A stretch of 64,000 bases of DNA from UBA685 sp049889495. Lineage in GTDB: Bacteria > Pseudomonadota > Alphaproteobacteria > Puniceispirillales > Puniceispirillaceae. Position numbers and translations under genes: made by a program. Positions 43,125 through 51,476 of this stretch are shown one piece after another. Numbering within the stretch: position 1 is the first letter of the stretch; every line of letters begins with the position of its first letter. The notes under the pieces are model-generated. The model worked only from the letters and a program-made list of their open reading frames with translations. It ran no database searches and was not told the DNA's origin. The stretch is from positions 17,114-81,113 of the forward strand of contig JBMHDH010000027.1 in NCBI GenBank assembly GCA_049889495.1, read 5' to 3'.

Positions 43125-43871
43125 CTAGCGGGTGATTTTTTTCACAATGTTGAAATAGGTGTCATTTGGCAACCATTTTAGCCATTTCATCTTTCTGGCA
43201 AAGGATTTGGGAAAGGCAATTTCAAATTTATCTTGCCCAAGCCCCTGAATAATTTGGCGTGCCGCCTCTTCGCTTGAAATAATATCTGGCATAGCGAAAT
43301 CATTCACCGCTGTGGCTTCTGTTTCCACAAAGCCAGGACAGATAATCTGGATTTTAACACCGCTTCCCTGCAAATCAAAGCGCAAGGCTTCCCCTAGATT
43401 AATCAAAGCTGCCTTGGTTGGCCCATAAGCCGCAGAACGCGGCAAGCCGCGATAACCAGCCACAGATGCCATCAAAGCGATATGCCCCCTACCAGTGGCT
43501 TGCATCGCTGGCAGGATGGCTGCCAGTCCATTTACCACACCCATATAATTCACCGCCATATGCTGGGCAAAATCAGACACCGCAATCTCATTGGCAGGCG
43601 ATGGGATATATAGCCCTGCATTGGGGATAAAAACATCAATTGCACCATGGTGGGCTTGTGCCTTTTTGACAGCATCTGTCATCTGCGCTTCATCTGTCAC
43701 ATCACCTGTCACAGCATAAAAATCATCAAAACGGTCTGACAAGGTGGCCAGACGATCCCCACGTCTTGCCATGCCAGAAACGTTATGACCTGCTTGCACA
43801 AGCTGTTCTGTCAAAGCAAGGCCAATGCCTGAACTAACCCCTGTGATGAAATAATGCTGCCTATTTGCCAT
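43125..43871 (-). CDS. SDR family oxidoreductase with intact catalytic residues
   Basis: A 248-residue classical SDR. Seen: T-G-V-S-S-G-I-G coenzyme loop, N-A-G in the middle, Ser in M-A-S-V-A-G and Y-G-P-T-K. The C-terminus continues about 25 residues after the catalytic core with a basic end (K-K-I-T-R), hinting at a membrane contact. It lies between the NTF2-like gene (50 bases) and the second SDR (14 bases) in one minus-strand operon. Substrate unknown. Confidence 0.83.
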   Translation of the reverse strand: MANRQHYFITGVSSGIGLALTEQLVQAGHNVSGMARRGDRLATLSDRFDDFYAVTGDVTDEAQMTDAVKKAQAHHGAIDVFIPNAGLYIPSPANEIAVSDFAQHMAVNYMGVVNGLAAILPAMQATGRGHIALMASVAGYRGLPRSAAYGPTKAALINLGEALRFDLQGSGVKIQIICPGFVETEATAVNDFAMPDIISSEEAARQIIQGLGQDKFEIAFPKSFARKMKWLKWLPNDTYFNIVKKITR

Positions 43872-43885
43872 AATATCTGGGGTCC

Positions 43886-44617
43886 TCAGCCTTTGGTACG
43901 AAGCGATTTACGCCCACCATCTACAGGGATGACTGCCCCCGTGATCCATCCCGATTTTGTGCCATCCATCAATAGGGATGCCAGATGGGCAAAATCTTGC
44001 CCCTGGCCCAAACGGCGCACAGGATGGGCTTGTGCGATGCCTTTTGCCATAACCTCATTATTCAATAGCGGTTGTGCCATTTTCGAATAGGTCAAAGAGG
44101 GCGCAATCACATTCACGCGGATATCAGGTGCCAATTCTGTTGCCAATGCCAATGCCAGCCCTTCGACCCCTGCCTTTGCCGCGCCAATGGCACCATGCGC
44201 AGAAAAGCCTTGCGAGGCTGCTACAGAGCTAAAGAGCAATACAGACCCCTCACCTTCTTTCAGGCTCGCGCTGGCTTGCTTAATTGCCAATGCCGCTGCT
44301 GTGACATTCAAATGAAAGGTTTGTGAAAAATCATCAGATGATAATTTGCTTAATGGCTTTAGCAAAATTGACCCCACTGCCCAGATCAGACCTGTGATCG
44401 GCCCAGATTGTTCGGCATAGGCCACCGCATTGGCGAGTGATGCGTCATCAAACGCATCAAAAGTGCAAGTGCGGGACTGGCCACAGTCTTGTGCCAATTG
44501 GTCCAATTCTGATTGATCTCGCCCTGCCAGACATAAAGCGGCACCCTCTTTTGATAATTGCTTTGCAATGGCTTTGCCAATGGCACCAGTTGCGCCAAAA
44601 ATAAGGATATTTTGCAT
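43886..44617 (-). CDS. SDR-fold protein lacking the catalytic tyrosine
   Basis: A 243-residue SDR-fold protein. The dinucleotide loop is G-A-T-G-A-I-G-K, the Ser is kept in L-F-S-S-V-A-A, but the Y-x3-K motif reads I-G-A-A-K: the lysine is present and the tyrosine position is isoleucine (checked in the codons on the minus strand). The protein may therefore bind the cofactor without ordinary dehydrogenase chemistry, or use another acid. First gene of the minus-strand operon; 191 bases separate it from the divergent flavin-reductase-like gene. Confidence 0.8.
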   Translation of the reverse strand: MQNILIFGATGAIGKAIAKQLSKEGAALCLAGRDQSELDQLAQDCGQSRTCTFDAFDDASLANAVAYAEQSGPITGLIWAVGSILLKPLSKLSSDDFSQTFHLNVTAAALAIKQASASLKEGEGSVLLFSSVAASQGFSAHGAIGAAKAGVEGLALALATELAPDIRVNVIAPSLTYSKMAQPLLNNEVMAKGIAQAHPVRRLGQGQDFAHLASLLMDGTKSGWITGAVIPVDGGRKSLRTKG

Positions 44618-44808
44618 TTAATTTTTCCTATTGAAAAACGAAAGATCCGTTATTTTGTGCCGCATCTATACCGCCTTGATCCTGTCAAAATGCGTTCACA
44701 AAAATCGTGCGTATTTTATCAAAAAAGGATTTGTGATATTTGATAATTATTACGAGATGAGGGCGCGAACAGATCAGCGCTTCCCTCTAATGATACGGAG
44801 CATTAGCC

Positions 44809-45495
44809 ATGTATTTTAAAGCAGGATGCCACAAACAAGCTGGCTTAACCTATTCCCCTTTTAAGGCCTTAATTGCACCGCGGCCCATCGGTTGGATTTC
44901 AACCTGTGATGATAAAGGCAATGCCAATCTTGCCCCTTACAGCTTTTTCAATGCGGTATCTGAAATTCCCCCTATGGTGATGTTTGTATCAGCACCAGAC
45001 GCTAGAAAAGACGCAACAGATGATAACAGGGACAACACCTCATCAGCCCCTAGCCCCTATCCGCAAGGTCATCACGCCAAGGATTCATTGGCCAATATCA
45101 GGCAAACAGAAGAATTCGCTGTTAATATTGTTGGCCAAGATCAGATGATGGCCATGGTCGACAGCTCAGCGATGATGGCATCAGATCAAGATGAATTTGA
45201 CACTGCCAATTTGACCAAGATACCAGCCACTGATATTTCAGTGCCGCTTGTCAAACAAGCCCCTGCCCATTTGGAATGCCGCCTTCATGATTTGATTAAT
45301 TTGCCTGGCACAAATGACCGACCAGGCTGTGTGATGGTGATTGGTTCTGTCATCTCACTTCATATTGATGACAAACATATTAAGGACGGCAAGGTCGATG
45401 TCACAAGCTATCGGCCTGTCTCGCGTCTTGGTTATAAGGATTACAGCATTATTGATCAGCTTCAGACCATTGAGGCTGGCCTAAAATCCACCTAA
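44809..45495 (+). CDS. Flavin-reductase-like FMN-binding split-barrel protein
   Basis: A 228-residue protein. Seen: A-L-I-A-P-R-P-I-G-W-I-S-T near residue 23, then L-A-P-Y-S-F-F-N-A-V and P-P-M-V-M-F-V-S, motifs of the flavin reductase/HpaC-like split barrel with FMN binding, and E-F-A-V-N-I-V later. It may supply reduced flavin to an oxygenase; no partner is obvious beside it. The upstream gap of 191 bases is AT-rich and could carry divergent promoters. Confidence 0.83.
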   Translation: MYFKAGCHKQAGLTYSPFKALIAPRPIGWISTCDDKGNANLAPYSFFNAVSEIPPMVMFVSAPDARKDATDDNRDNTSSAPSPYPQGHHAKDSLANIRQTEEFAVNIVGQDQMMAMVDSSAMMASDQDEFDTANLTKIPATDISVPLVKQAPAHLECRLHDLINLPGTNDRPGCVMVIGSVISLHIDDKHIKDGKVDVTSYRPVSRLGYKDYSIIDQLQTIEAGLKST

Positions 45496-45504
45496 AGCAC
45501 CCTG

Positions 45505-46203
45505 TTAATTGACAACACAATTGCGCACTTTCACATCCACATAGCCACGCAAATCAGATTTTGTGAATTTCAATTCTAACATCCAATCTTGCGCGGCTTG
45601 CACCACGGTAAATGGCAAGGTGTGATCACTGATTGTCTGGCCACCCAAAAAAGATTGTCTGACGGTGATGGGCTGCAAGGGGTCAAACCACGGATTGGCT
45701 TTATTGCCATTGGGGTTTAACTGGCCTTCGACATAAAGCCGCAATCCGCCATCAAATAAGCTCTGTTTTGATTCTGCTGTGGCATATAAATCTGTGGCAA
45801 CAGCAAGCGCCCCTTCATGAACAAGGCGGCAATTTGACGGCACGCCCACCTCTTGCAAGGCTGCATAAATTTGTTCAACCGCTGTGCCATTGGCGATTTG
45901 CGCCTTTAACAAATTGGCGAATTTTCCTGAATTTTTATCCGTTAAAGCAGAAGCGGTGATTTGCGCTTTGGCCTCGACCAGCTCAGTCTGCAACTTATCC
46001 ACTTTTGAATTTAAGATTTGAATTTCACGATCACTCTCAAAAATGGCCAAATTGGAATCTGCCTGAAGCCGCTTTTGTTCTGCTGTGCCCCATAACCAGC
46101 CAAGCCATGCCACCAAAAAAATCACAGCGATGCGAAATAAAAACGAGACAGAATAACGCATTTCGCGTCGTCTATATTTTTCTCTGGTCTGAAAAAAATC
46201 CAT
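45505..46203 (-). CDS. Membrane-anchored coiled-coil protein of unknown function
   Basis: Not recognised. I prefer the ATG at 46203 (with a GGGACGAG element 4-5 bases upstream) over the GTG 12 bases earlier, giving 232 residues. Seen: a basic N-terminus (R-E-K-Y-R-R-R-E-M-R-Y), one transmembrane helix around residues 20-38, a heptad-like coiled coil around 45-85 (I-L-N-S-K-V-D-K-L-Q-T-E-L), then a soluble, beta-rich C-terminal domain with two cysteines. The layout is that of a periplasmic domain on a stalk. It converges on the flavin-reductase-like gene (9-base gap). Confidence 0.65.
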   Translation of the reverse strand: MDFFQTREKYRRREMRYSVSFLFRIAVIFLVAWLGWLWGTAEQKRLQADSNLAIFESDREIQILNSKVDKLQTELVEAKAQITASALTDKNSGKFANLLKAQIANGTAVEQIYAALQEVGVPSNCRLVHEGALAVATDLYATAESKQSLFDGGLRLYVEGQLNPNGNKANPWFDPLQPITVRQSFLGGQTISDHTLPFTVVQAAQDWMLELKFTKSDLRGYVDVKVRNCVVN

Positions 46204-46307
46204 CACTCGTCCCACTTATGATATGATGCAAGGTTTTGAAAATTACTCTTGGATTTGTTAATACATGAAGCTAGCAAAAAATGCCACTTCTCAAAAAGGC
46301 AGTTTCG

Positions 46308-46931
46308 ATGACACGCGATAAAAAATCCCCTTATCAGGCAGATGGCGTCCGCGCATGGCAAAGAATGCTATCTGGCAGACGCTTGGATATCTTAACACCA
46401 AGCCCAATGGATATTGAGATCACAGATATTGCACATGGGTTGGCGCGTGTTGCCAGATGGAATGGGCAAACCAAAGGTAAATATGGCTATTCTGTTGCCC
46501 AACATAGCGTACTTGTCGAACGGCTTGTGCAAACCAATGCCCCCCAGCTTGACCAGAAATGGCGGCTTGCCTCATTGCTTCATGATGCCCCTGAATATGT
46601 CATTGGGGATATGATCACGCCATTTAAAGCGGCCTTGGGGGCACGTTATAAGGACATTGAAACCGCGCTTGAAGAAGCCATTCATCTGCGCTTTGGACTG
46701 CCCGCAAAATTACCAGCCTATGTGGTCACCATCATCAAACGTGCAGACCGCATGGCAGCTTGGCTTGAAGCCACGCAACTGGCAGGGTTTTCTGCTGACG
46801 AGGCAAAAAAATTATTTCCGCAACCACGCGGTCTGCCAGCCACCATGAAATTGGTGCCACAATCACCAGAAAAAGCCGCAGAAATCTATCTGCGGCGTTA
46901 TCATATTTTATCAGGCGTAAACACGAAGTAA
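46308..46931 (+). CDS. HD-domain phosphohydrolase (YfbR-like)
   Basis: A 207-residue metal-dependent phosphohydrolase. The ATG at 46308 has an AAAGG site 8 bases upstream. Seen: W-Q-R-M-L-S-G-R-R-L-D near residue 17, the metal histidines in Q-H-S-V-L-V, and the L-L-H-D-A-P-E-Y-V-I-G-D motif, plus K-R-A-D later. The resemblance is to YfbR-type 5'-nucleotidases that act on deoxynucleoside monophosphates; substrate inferred from family only. Confidence 0.85.
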   Translation: MTRDKKSPYQADGVRAWQRMLSGRRLDILTPSPMDIEITDIAHGLARVARWNGQTKGKYGYSVAQHSVLVERLVQTNAPQLDQKWRLASLLHDAPEYVIGDMITPFKAALGARYKDIETALEEAIHLRFGLPAKLPAYVVTIIKRADRMAAWLEATQLAGFSADEAKKLFPQPRGLPATMKLVPQSPEKAAEIYLRRYHILSGVNTK

Positions 46932-46980
46932 GCGCTCAAATCGCCAGCCCTTTGTGATTAATAGGGTTTTGCCTTCCCCT

Positions 46981-47361
46981 TTAGCCTTGCGGCTTTAGGG
47001 ATGCGATTGGCGCGCGCGATGGCATATCAGGGGCTGCGATCACCTCTTCTGCATCAGCAGCTTCAGCTTTATTCTTTGAAAATAAGCCTTTTTTTGCTTC
47101 TTTTTGCGCCTTTGGCTCTTTTGGGGCCTCAACCAATAACTCAGGGTCAATCGCAACAGAGTTCAATAACCCCAAGGCACGTTGCATTAATGTCAATGAT
47201 TCATCAAGCATGGCAATTGACTTTGCTGTATGCGCATCTTTGATTTTGTCATTTTTTTCTGACAATTCCCATGCCAGATTATTCACCTGATCTGAAATAC
47301 GTACCAGCTTGGCTTTACCACGCTTTCTGATATTCCGAACATTCGCAATGGCTTTACTCAT
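46981..47361 (-). CDS. Small basic protein of unknown function with variable tail
   Basis: Not recognised. 126 residues: a strongly basic start (N-V-R-N-I-R-K-R-G-K-A-K), a helical middle with few hydrophobics, and a Lys/Glu/Ala-rich tail that is probably disordered. No signal peptide, no membrane helix, no cysteine. ATG at 47361 has an AGGGAGAT-like site upstream. It lies between the HD gene (convergent) and tRNA-Leu (176 bases). Confidence 0.6.
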   Translation of the reverse strand: MSKAIANVRNIRKRGKAKLVRISDQVNNLAWELSEKNDKIKDAHTAKSIAMLDESLTLMQRALGLLNSVAIDPELLVEAPKEPKAQKEAKKGLFSKNKAEAADAEEVIAAPDMPSRAPIASLKPQG

Positions 47362-47537
47362 TCGTCATCTCCCTAGAGCCGCTTTTCGCTGCTTTAATTA
47401 TAAGTTAAAACTTAAATAAAGCAATCATTGCACGCTTTTTCATGATCTTGGCAAAAGAAAAGATGAAATTGCCATTGCATGTTCAGATTGATTTGGGTAT
47501 TGATCACCAAGTATCAAGGCGCATGGCCCTGATATGT

Positions 47538-47622
47538 GCGGGCGTGATGGAATGGTAGACATAACGGACTTAAAATCCGTGGGCCTTAGGCCGTGGGGGT
47601 TCAAGTCCCCCCGCCCGTACCA
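47538..47622 (+). tRNA. tRNA-Leu(UAA)
   Basis: 85 bases with encoded CCA. The acceptor stem GCGGGCG pairs with CGCCCGT, the anticodon stem CGGA/TCCG encloses a seven-base loop C-TTAAAA with anticodon TAA, a long variable arm (GGGCC..GGCCG region) is present, and the T-loop GTTCAAG is standard. The long variable arm and anticodon fix it as the leucine isoacceptor for UUA/UUG. It ends 92 bases before the rhomboid ATG. No integrase or repeated tRNA end is seen nearby. Confidence 0.97.
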
Positions 47623-47714
47623 TTTCTTTAAAATTGGGCTTTATAATCCAATCACAGGATATGATCAGGTCCCTTTTTAAACCAGACCCTTTTACCCATA
47701 GAAGGGGCGTGGCT

Positions 47715-48524
47715 ATGTTTTTCCTGCCGCTTTTCGACAACAACCCCACCAATCGCCGTCCACTTATCAGCTGGATAATTATTGCGACATGTATCGCGGT
47801 CTATTTGTGGCAAACAGGGCTTGGCCCCCGCGCAGAATTCCAAATCATTGTGCTTTTTGGTGTTGTGCCAGCAAGATTATTCAGTGAATGGGATATTTTC
47901 AGCATAATCTCATCTATGTTTTTGCATGGTGGCTGGATGCATCTGGCATCGAATATGCTCTATCTTTGGATTTTTGGAGATAATGTTGAAGAGGCGATGG
48001 GAACCGTTCGCTTTTTGCTGTTCTATCTGATTTGCGGTGCCACCGCCGCCCTTGCCCAAGCGCTCATCGACCCCACATCACCGATCCCATTAATTGGCGC
48101 ATCTGGCGGGATTGCTGGCATCTTAGGAGCCTATATCCTGTTATATCCAAGGGCGGTTGTGCGCGTATTTATGTGGATTATCATTTTTGCGCGGCTGATT
48201 AATGTGCCAGCTTGGGTGGTGCTTGGTTTTTGGATTGGCGGACAATTCCTAGCCGTGCCAGCCGCCTTATCAGCCACAGGGGGCGGTGTTGCTTATTTCG
48301 CCCATATTGGCGGTTTTATTGCAGGCATGGCACTGGTCAGCTTTTTTAAACGCCGAGATGTGCCACTATTTGCGCAAGCCAAGCAACCACAACCCCAATG
48401 GCAGATCACAAAAACCACGCAATTACGCGGCGATATATCAAAACGCTATGTACTTGAAAAACAGGGAAAAAGCGGATCAGTGCCATCCTTTAAAAGACGC
48501 CAAAAAGGTCCCTGGGATAATTAA
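47715..48524 (+). CDS. Rhomboid family intramembrane serine protease
   Basis: A 269-residue polytopic protein. The ATG at 47715 has an AAGGGG site upstream; the frame is open back into the tRNA 3' flank but that part is not protein-like. Seen: six or seven hydrophobic segments, the active G-A-S-G-G-I-A-G (Ser) and the later A-H-I-G-G-F with catalytic His, and an early H-x-x-x-N segment (M-H-L-A-S-N-M-L). The hydrophilic C-terminal tail of about 50 residues is basic. Substrate unknown. Confidence 0.92.
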   Translation: MFFLPLFDNNPTNRRPLISWIIIATCIAVYLWQTGLGPRAEFQIIVLFGVVPARLFSEWDIFSIISSMFLHGGWMHLASNMLYLWIFGDNVEEAMGTVRFLLFYLICGATAALAQALIDPTSPIPLIGASGGIAGILGAYILLYPRAVVRVFMWIIIFARLINVPAWVVLGFWIGGQFLAVPAALSATGGGVAYFAHIGGFIAGMALVSFFKRRDVPLFAQAKQPQPQWQITKTTQLRGDISKRYVLEKQGKSGSVPSFKRRQKGPWDN

Positions 48525-48550
48525 TAAAGCGGGATCAATAAAGCAGGATT

Positions 48551-49318
48551 TTAACTTCTGTCTTGTCCTTCTTGCAGGATTTCGGCTTCATAGCCTGCCT
48601 TGATCACAGCGGCGCATAAGCTTTGTGCTGCGGCCTTCATATCCTCTTTGTTTTTGGATGATACCACCACAGCGGTGCCAAATTGCCCTGGTTTAAACCA
48701 AGGGTAGGATCCGACAGATAGGCCTTCATAGGCACCTGCTACCTCTTCTAGGATGGTGGCAATGGTGCCTTCACCAATGGCGCATTGAACGGTTAAGCGG
48801 TGACGTTGGCTGCCACCTTCTAGCTGGTCTTTTAAGCCTTCAAACATTGATTGCAAAATCGGTGGCACACCTGCCATTACATAGACATTTTTAATGTGAA
48901 ACCCTGGTGCGGCACTGGCAGGATTGTCAATCAAATCAGCACCTTCGGGGATATCCGCCATTTTTTGTCTGGCTTCATTAAAGGGAATATCCGTATTTTC
49001 ATAATGCGCTAGCAGGCGGCGAACCGCTTCTGGATGGCGAATAACAGCGCGATCAAAGGCTTTGGCAATGCTGGCAGTTGTGATGTCATCATGTGTTGGC
49101 CCAATCCCACCAGAGGTAAAGACATAATCATAGGCATCTGACATTTCCAAAACCGTTTTGATGATGGTGCTTTCCACATCAGCGATGATCCGCGCTTCTA
49201 TAAGATCGATACCAAGCGCGGTTAATTCTTGGGCAAGCCAGCCAATATTTTTATCTTTTGTGCGTCCAGATAATATTTCATCACCAATCACGATAATGGC
49301 GGCAGTTTTCGTAACCAT
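48551..49318 (-). CDS. CinA-type molybdopterin-binding-domain protein
   Basis: A 255-residue stand-alone protein with the MoaB/MogA-like fold of CinA's N-terminal domain. Seen: V-I-G-D-E-I-L-S-G-R-T at residues 11-21, T-S-G-G-I-G-P-T-H-D-D and a G-V-P motif. The C-terminal NMN deamidase domain of full-length CinA is absent. Function not known; nucleotide or pterin pyrophosphatase activity has been proposed for relatives. Transcribed alone, divergent from map. Confidence 0.88.
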   Translation of the reverse strand: MVTKTAAIIVIGDEILSGRTKDKNIGWLAQELTALGIDLIEARIIADVESTIIKTVLEMSDAYDYVFTSGGIGPTHDDITTASIAKAFDRAVIRHPEAVRRLLAHYENTDIPFNEARQKMADIPEGADLIDNPASAAPGFHIKNVYVMAGVPPILQSMFEGLKDQLEGGSQRHRLTVQCAIGEGTIATILEEVAGAYEGLSVGSYPWFKPGQFGTAVVVSSKNKEDMKAAAQSLCAAVIKAGYEAEILQEGQDRS

Positions 49319-49460
49319 AATCTTAATCTTTTCCTATTTTCGCTTGCTCATAATTTTCTTGCATGGCCGTTTGCTGACAGGCATGTGATTTGACAATCAA
49401 AGCCCTTTTGCTGTTTATATAGCCGCAGAACAGCCCAAGAGAAGATGGAAGTTAAAATTA

Positions 49461-50249
49461 ATGCGTGAAGAACAAGTGATTTTACATGGTCCTGAAGGGT
49501 TTGCTGGCATGCGCAAAGCTGGCAAACTTGCCGCTGAGGTTCTTGATATGATCACAGACCATGTACGCGCTGGTATCACCACCGAAGCGCTCGATCAGTT
49601 ATGCCATGATTACATCATTGCTGCAGGCGCCCGCCCTGCCCCTTTAAATTATAAAGGCTTTCCCAAATCCACATGTATTTCGTTGAACCATGTGATTTGT
49701 CACGGCATCCCAGGCCCAAAAAAGCTGGTGGATGGCGATATATTGAATATTGATGTGACTGTGATCCTAGATGGTTGGTATGGTGATACAAGCCGCATGT
49801 ATTGGGTTGGCAAACCATCTGTCAAAGCACGCAATCTGATCACTGTTACCTATGATTGCTTGATGCGGTCGATTGAAATTTGCAAGCCTGGGGTGACGCT
49901 TGGCGATATTGGTCATGCCATTCAATCTCATGCAGAATCACATCGTTTTTCTGTGGTGCGTGATTTCACAGGCCATGGGCTTGGCCGCGTTTTTCATACC
50001 GCACCTACTGTTTTGCATTATGGCAAACCAGGCAAAGGTCTTGTGCTTGAAGCTGGCATGATTTTCACGATTGAGCCGATGATTAATGCTGGCAAATATG
50101 ACATGAAAATCTTAGGCGACGGTTGGACCGCTGTGACCAAAGATAAAAGCCTATCAGCCCAATTTGAACATTCGATTGGGATCACTGAAACAGGCTATGA
50201 GATTTTCACAAGCTCGCCGAAAGGTTGGACATTACCGCCCTACAGCTAG
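49461..50249 (+). CDS. map: Methionine aminopeptidase, type I
   Basis: A 262-residue enzyme that removes the initiator methionine. Seen: H-V-I-C-H-G (His), metal ligands D-V-T and D-T-S-R, G-H-G-L-G-R, F-T-I-E-P-M and the final E-H-S-I metal glutamate region. Length typical, no N-terminal extension. radC follows after 97 bases on the same strand. Confidence 0.96.
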   Translation: MREEQVILHGPEGFAGMRKAGKLAAEVLDMITDHVRAGITTEALDQLCHDYIIAAGARPAPLNYKGFPKSTCISLNHVICHGIPGPKKLVDGDILNIDVTVILDGWYGDTSRMYWVGKPSVKARNLITVTYDCLMRSIEICKPGVTLGDIGHAIQSHAESHRFSVVRDFTGHGLGRVFHTAPTVLHYGKPGKGLVLEAGMIFTIEPMINAGKYDMKILGDGWTAVTKDKSLSAQFEHSIGITETGYEIFTSSPKGWTLPPYS

Positions 50250-50346
50250 GTGCGATCTTGCCACATGATCCTGATTTGGCATTCATAAACTCTTAACCAT
50301 CACATGCTATTGTCACAGATTACCCCCTATTGTGGAGAGGCAATCG

Positions 50347-51057
50347 ATGGGCAAGTCGAAAAAGCAAGATGAAAAACAGCAAGATATGCATACTGGTCAC
50401 AGGGCCCGTATGTATGACAAATTTGATCAAAAAGGCCAGCAGAGCCTGACAGATCAAGAGTTATTTGAAATGCTGCTTTTTGCGGTTCAGTCCAGAATTG
50501 ACACGAAACCTGTGGTGAAAGATGCTTTTAAAGAATTTAAATCTCTTGCCACGATTTTCTCTGCTTCACAAAAACAATTGCAACAAATTAAGGGGATTGG
50601 TCCAGAGACAGCGCGTTACCTAAAGCTAATCCATTCCTTATTTGATCGGTTGAGCTTTGAAGCTGTCACCTCACAGGATGTGATTTCTAATTGGCGGGAT
50701 TTAGAATATTTTTGTGTGCAAAAATTATCACATCACCAAGTTGAAGCCTTTTTGATGATCATGCTTGATAATCAAAATAAGGTAATCAATTTTGTCACAC
50801 TTGGTGAGGGCACCATAAACCAGATGGTCATCTATCCAAGAGAGGTTTTGAAAAAAGCATTAGAATATAATGCTGTATCAGTCATCATCGTTCACAATCA
50901 CCCAAGCGGCGATCCTCGCCCAAGCAAAGAAGATATCACCTCAACCAATTCTTTGAAAAAGAGTTTGGCCACAACAGGAATCCATCTTCTTGATCATCTG
51001 ATTATCGCTGGCAGTCACTGTATTAGCCTGAAAAATCAGGGGCTTATTGACCCTTAA
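50347..51057 (+). CDS. radC: RadC family JAMM-domain protein
   Basis: A 236-residue protein. The ATG at 50347 has a GGAGAGG site 6 bases upstream; the GTG 15 bases earlier overlaps that site. Seen: H-R-A-R-M near residue 20, a helix-hairpin-helix (I-K-G-I-G-P-E-T-A) and the JAMM metal site H-N-H-P-S-G-D-P. Despite the name, a repair role is not proven. Confidence 0.94.
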   Translation: MGKSKKQDEKQQDMHTGHRARMYDKFDQKGQQSLTDQELFEMLLFAVQSRIDTKPVVKDAFKEFKSLATIFSASQKQLQQIKGIGPETARYLKLIHSLFDRLSFEAVTSQDVISNWRDLEYFCVQKLSHHQVEAFLMIMLDNQNKVINFVTLGEGTINQMVIYPREVLKKALEYNAVSVIIVHNHPSGDPRPSKEDITSTNSLKKSLATTGIHLLDHLIIAGSHCISLKNQGLIDP

Positions 51058-51102
51058 CTTATCCTTGGACCTGATCTTATTGGGGCCTAATCTTATTGGG
51101 GC

Positions 51103-51315
51103 CTAATCTTTTTTGGATTTTTGGCTTGCCTTATCAATTTGATATTTGATCTCATCTGTCGCATTGCGTGACAATTCCCCTGCCCGTCTTGCGCCTTTCA
51201 GCAAAGCAGGCTTTGCTTTTTCAGCAGCCTTATTTGCCAATTTTCCAGCCTCAGCTTGCAGTTTTGGGTTTTGTGCCACACGCCAAGCCAGTGACAACAA
51301 CAATCTTCGTATCAT
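51103..51315 (-). CDS. 70-residue basic helical protein, unknown
   Basis: Not recognised. 70 residues, Lys/Ala/Arg-rich, with repeated amphipathic segments (K-L-Q-A-E-A-G-K-L-A-N-K-A-A) and a short hydrophobic start. AGGAG lies 8 bases before the ATG at 51315, which favours translation. Pattern suggests a peripheral or nucleic-acid-binding peptide. It converges with radC; a 16-base repeat (ATCTTATTGGGGCCTA type) follows its stop region at about 51074-51108. Confidence 0.55.
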   Translation of the reverse strand: MIRRLLLSLAWRVAQNPKLQAEAGKLANKAAEKAKPALLKGARRAGELSRNATDEIKYQIDKASQKSKKD

Positions 51316-51476
51316 CTAAAGGCTCCTGTTAAGCTTACCGTTATTATCGCTTAGATTTTTACACATGATAGGGCATATTATACCGAGATAGCGTGATCTT
51401 CATACTAGCCTTTTTCTGCATTAAATGATATACCCGACACCATAATTTAATTTCTGACACAAAGGACGTATCGTCA

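Noticed and set aside
44618..44808. ECF-type promoter with TGATCC in the gap between SDR and flavin-reductase-like gene
   Set aside because: A TGATCC lies near 44680 but no convincing -10 at the right distance was found.
47538..47622. tRNA-Leu as a possible integration site for a mobile element
   Set aside because: No integrase, no duplicated tRNA 3' end and only ordinary genes on both sides.
51061..51110. Short ATTGGGGCCTAATCTT-type repeat before the 70-residue gene
   Set aside because: Two or three imperfect copies in a convergent spacer; too short to call a repeat family.
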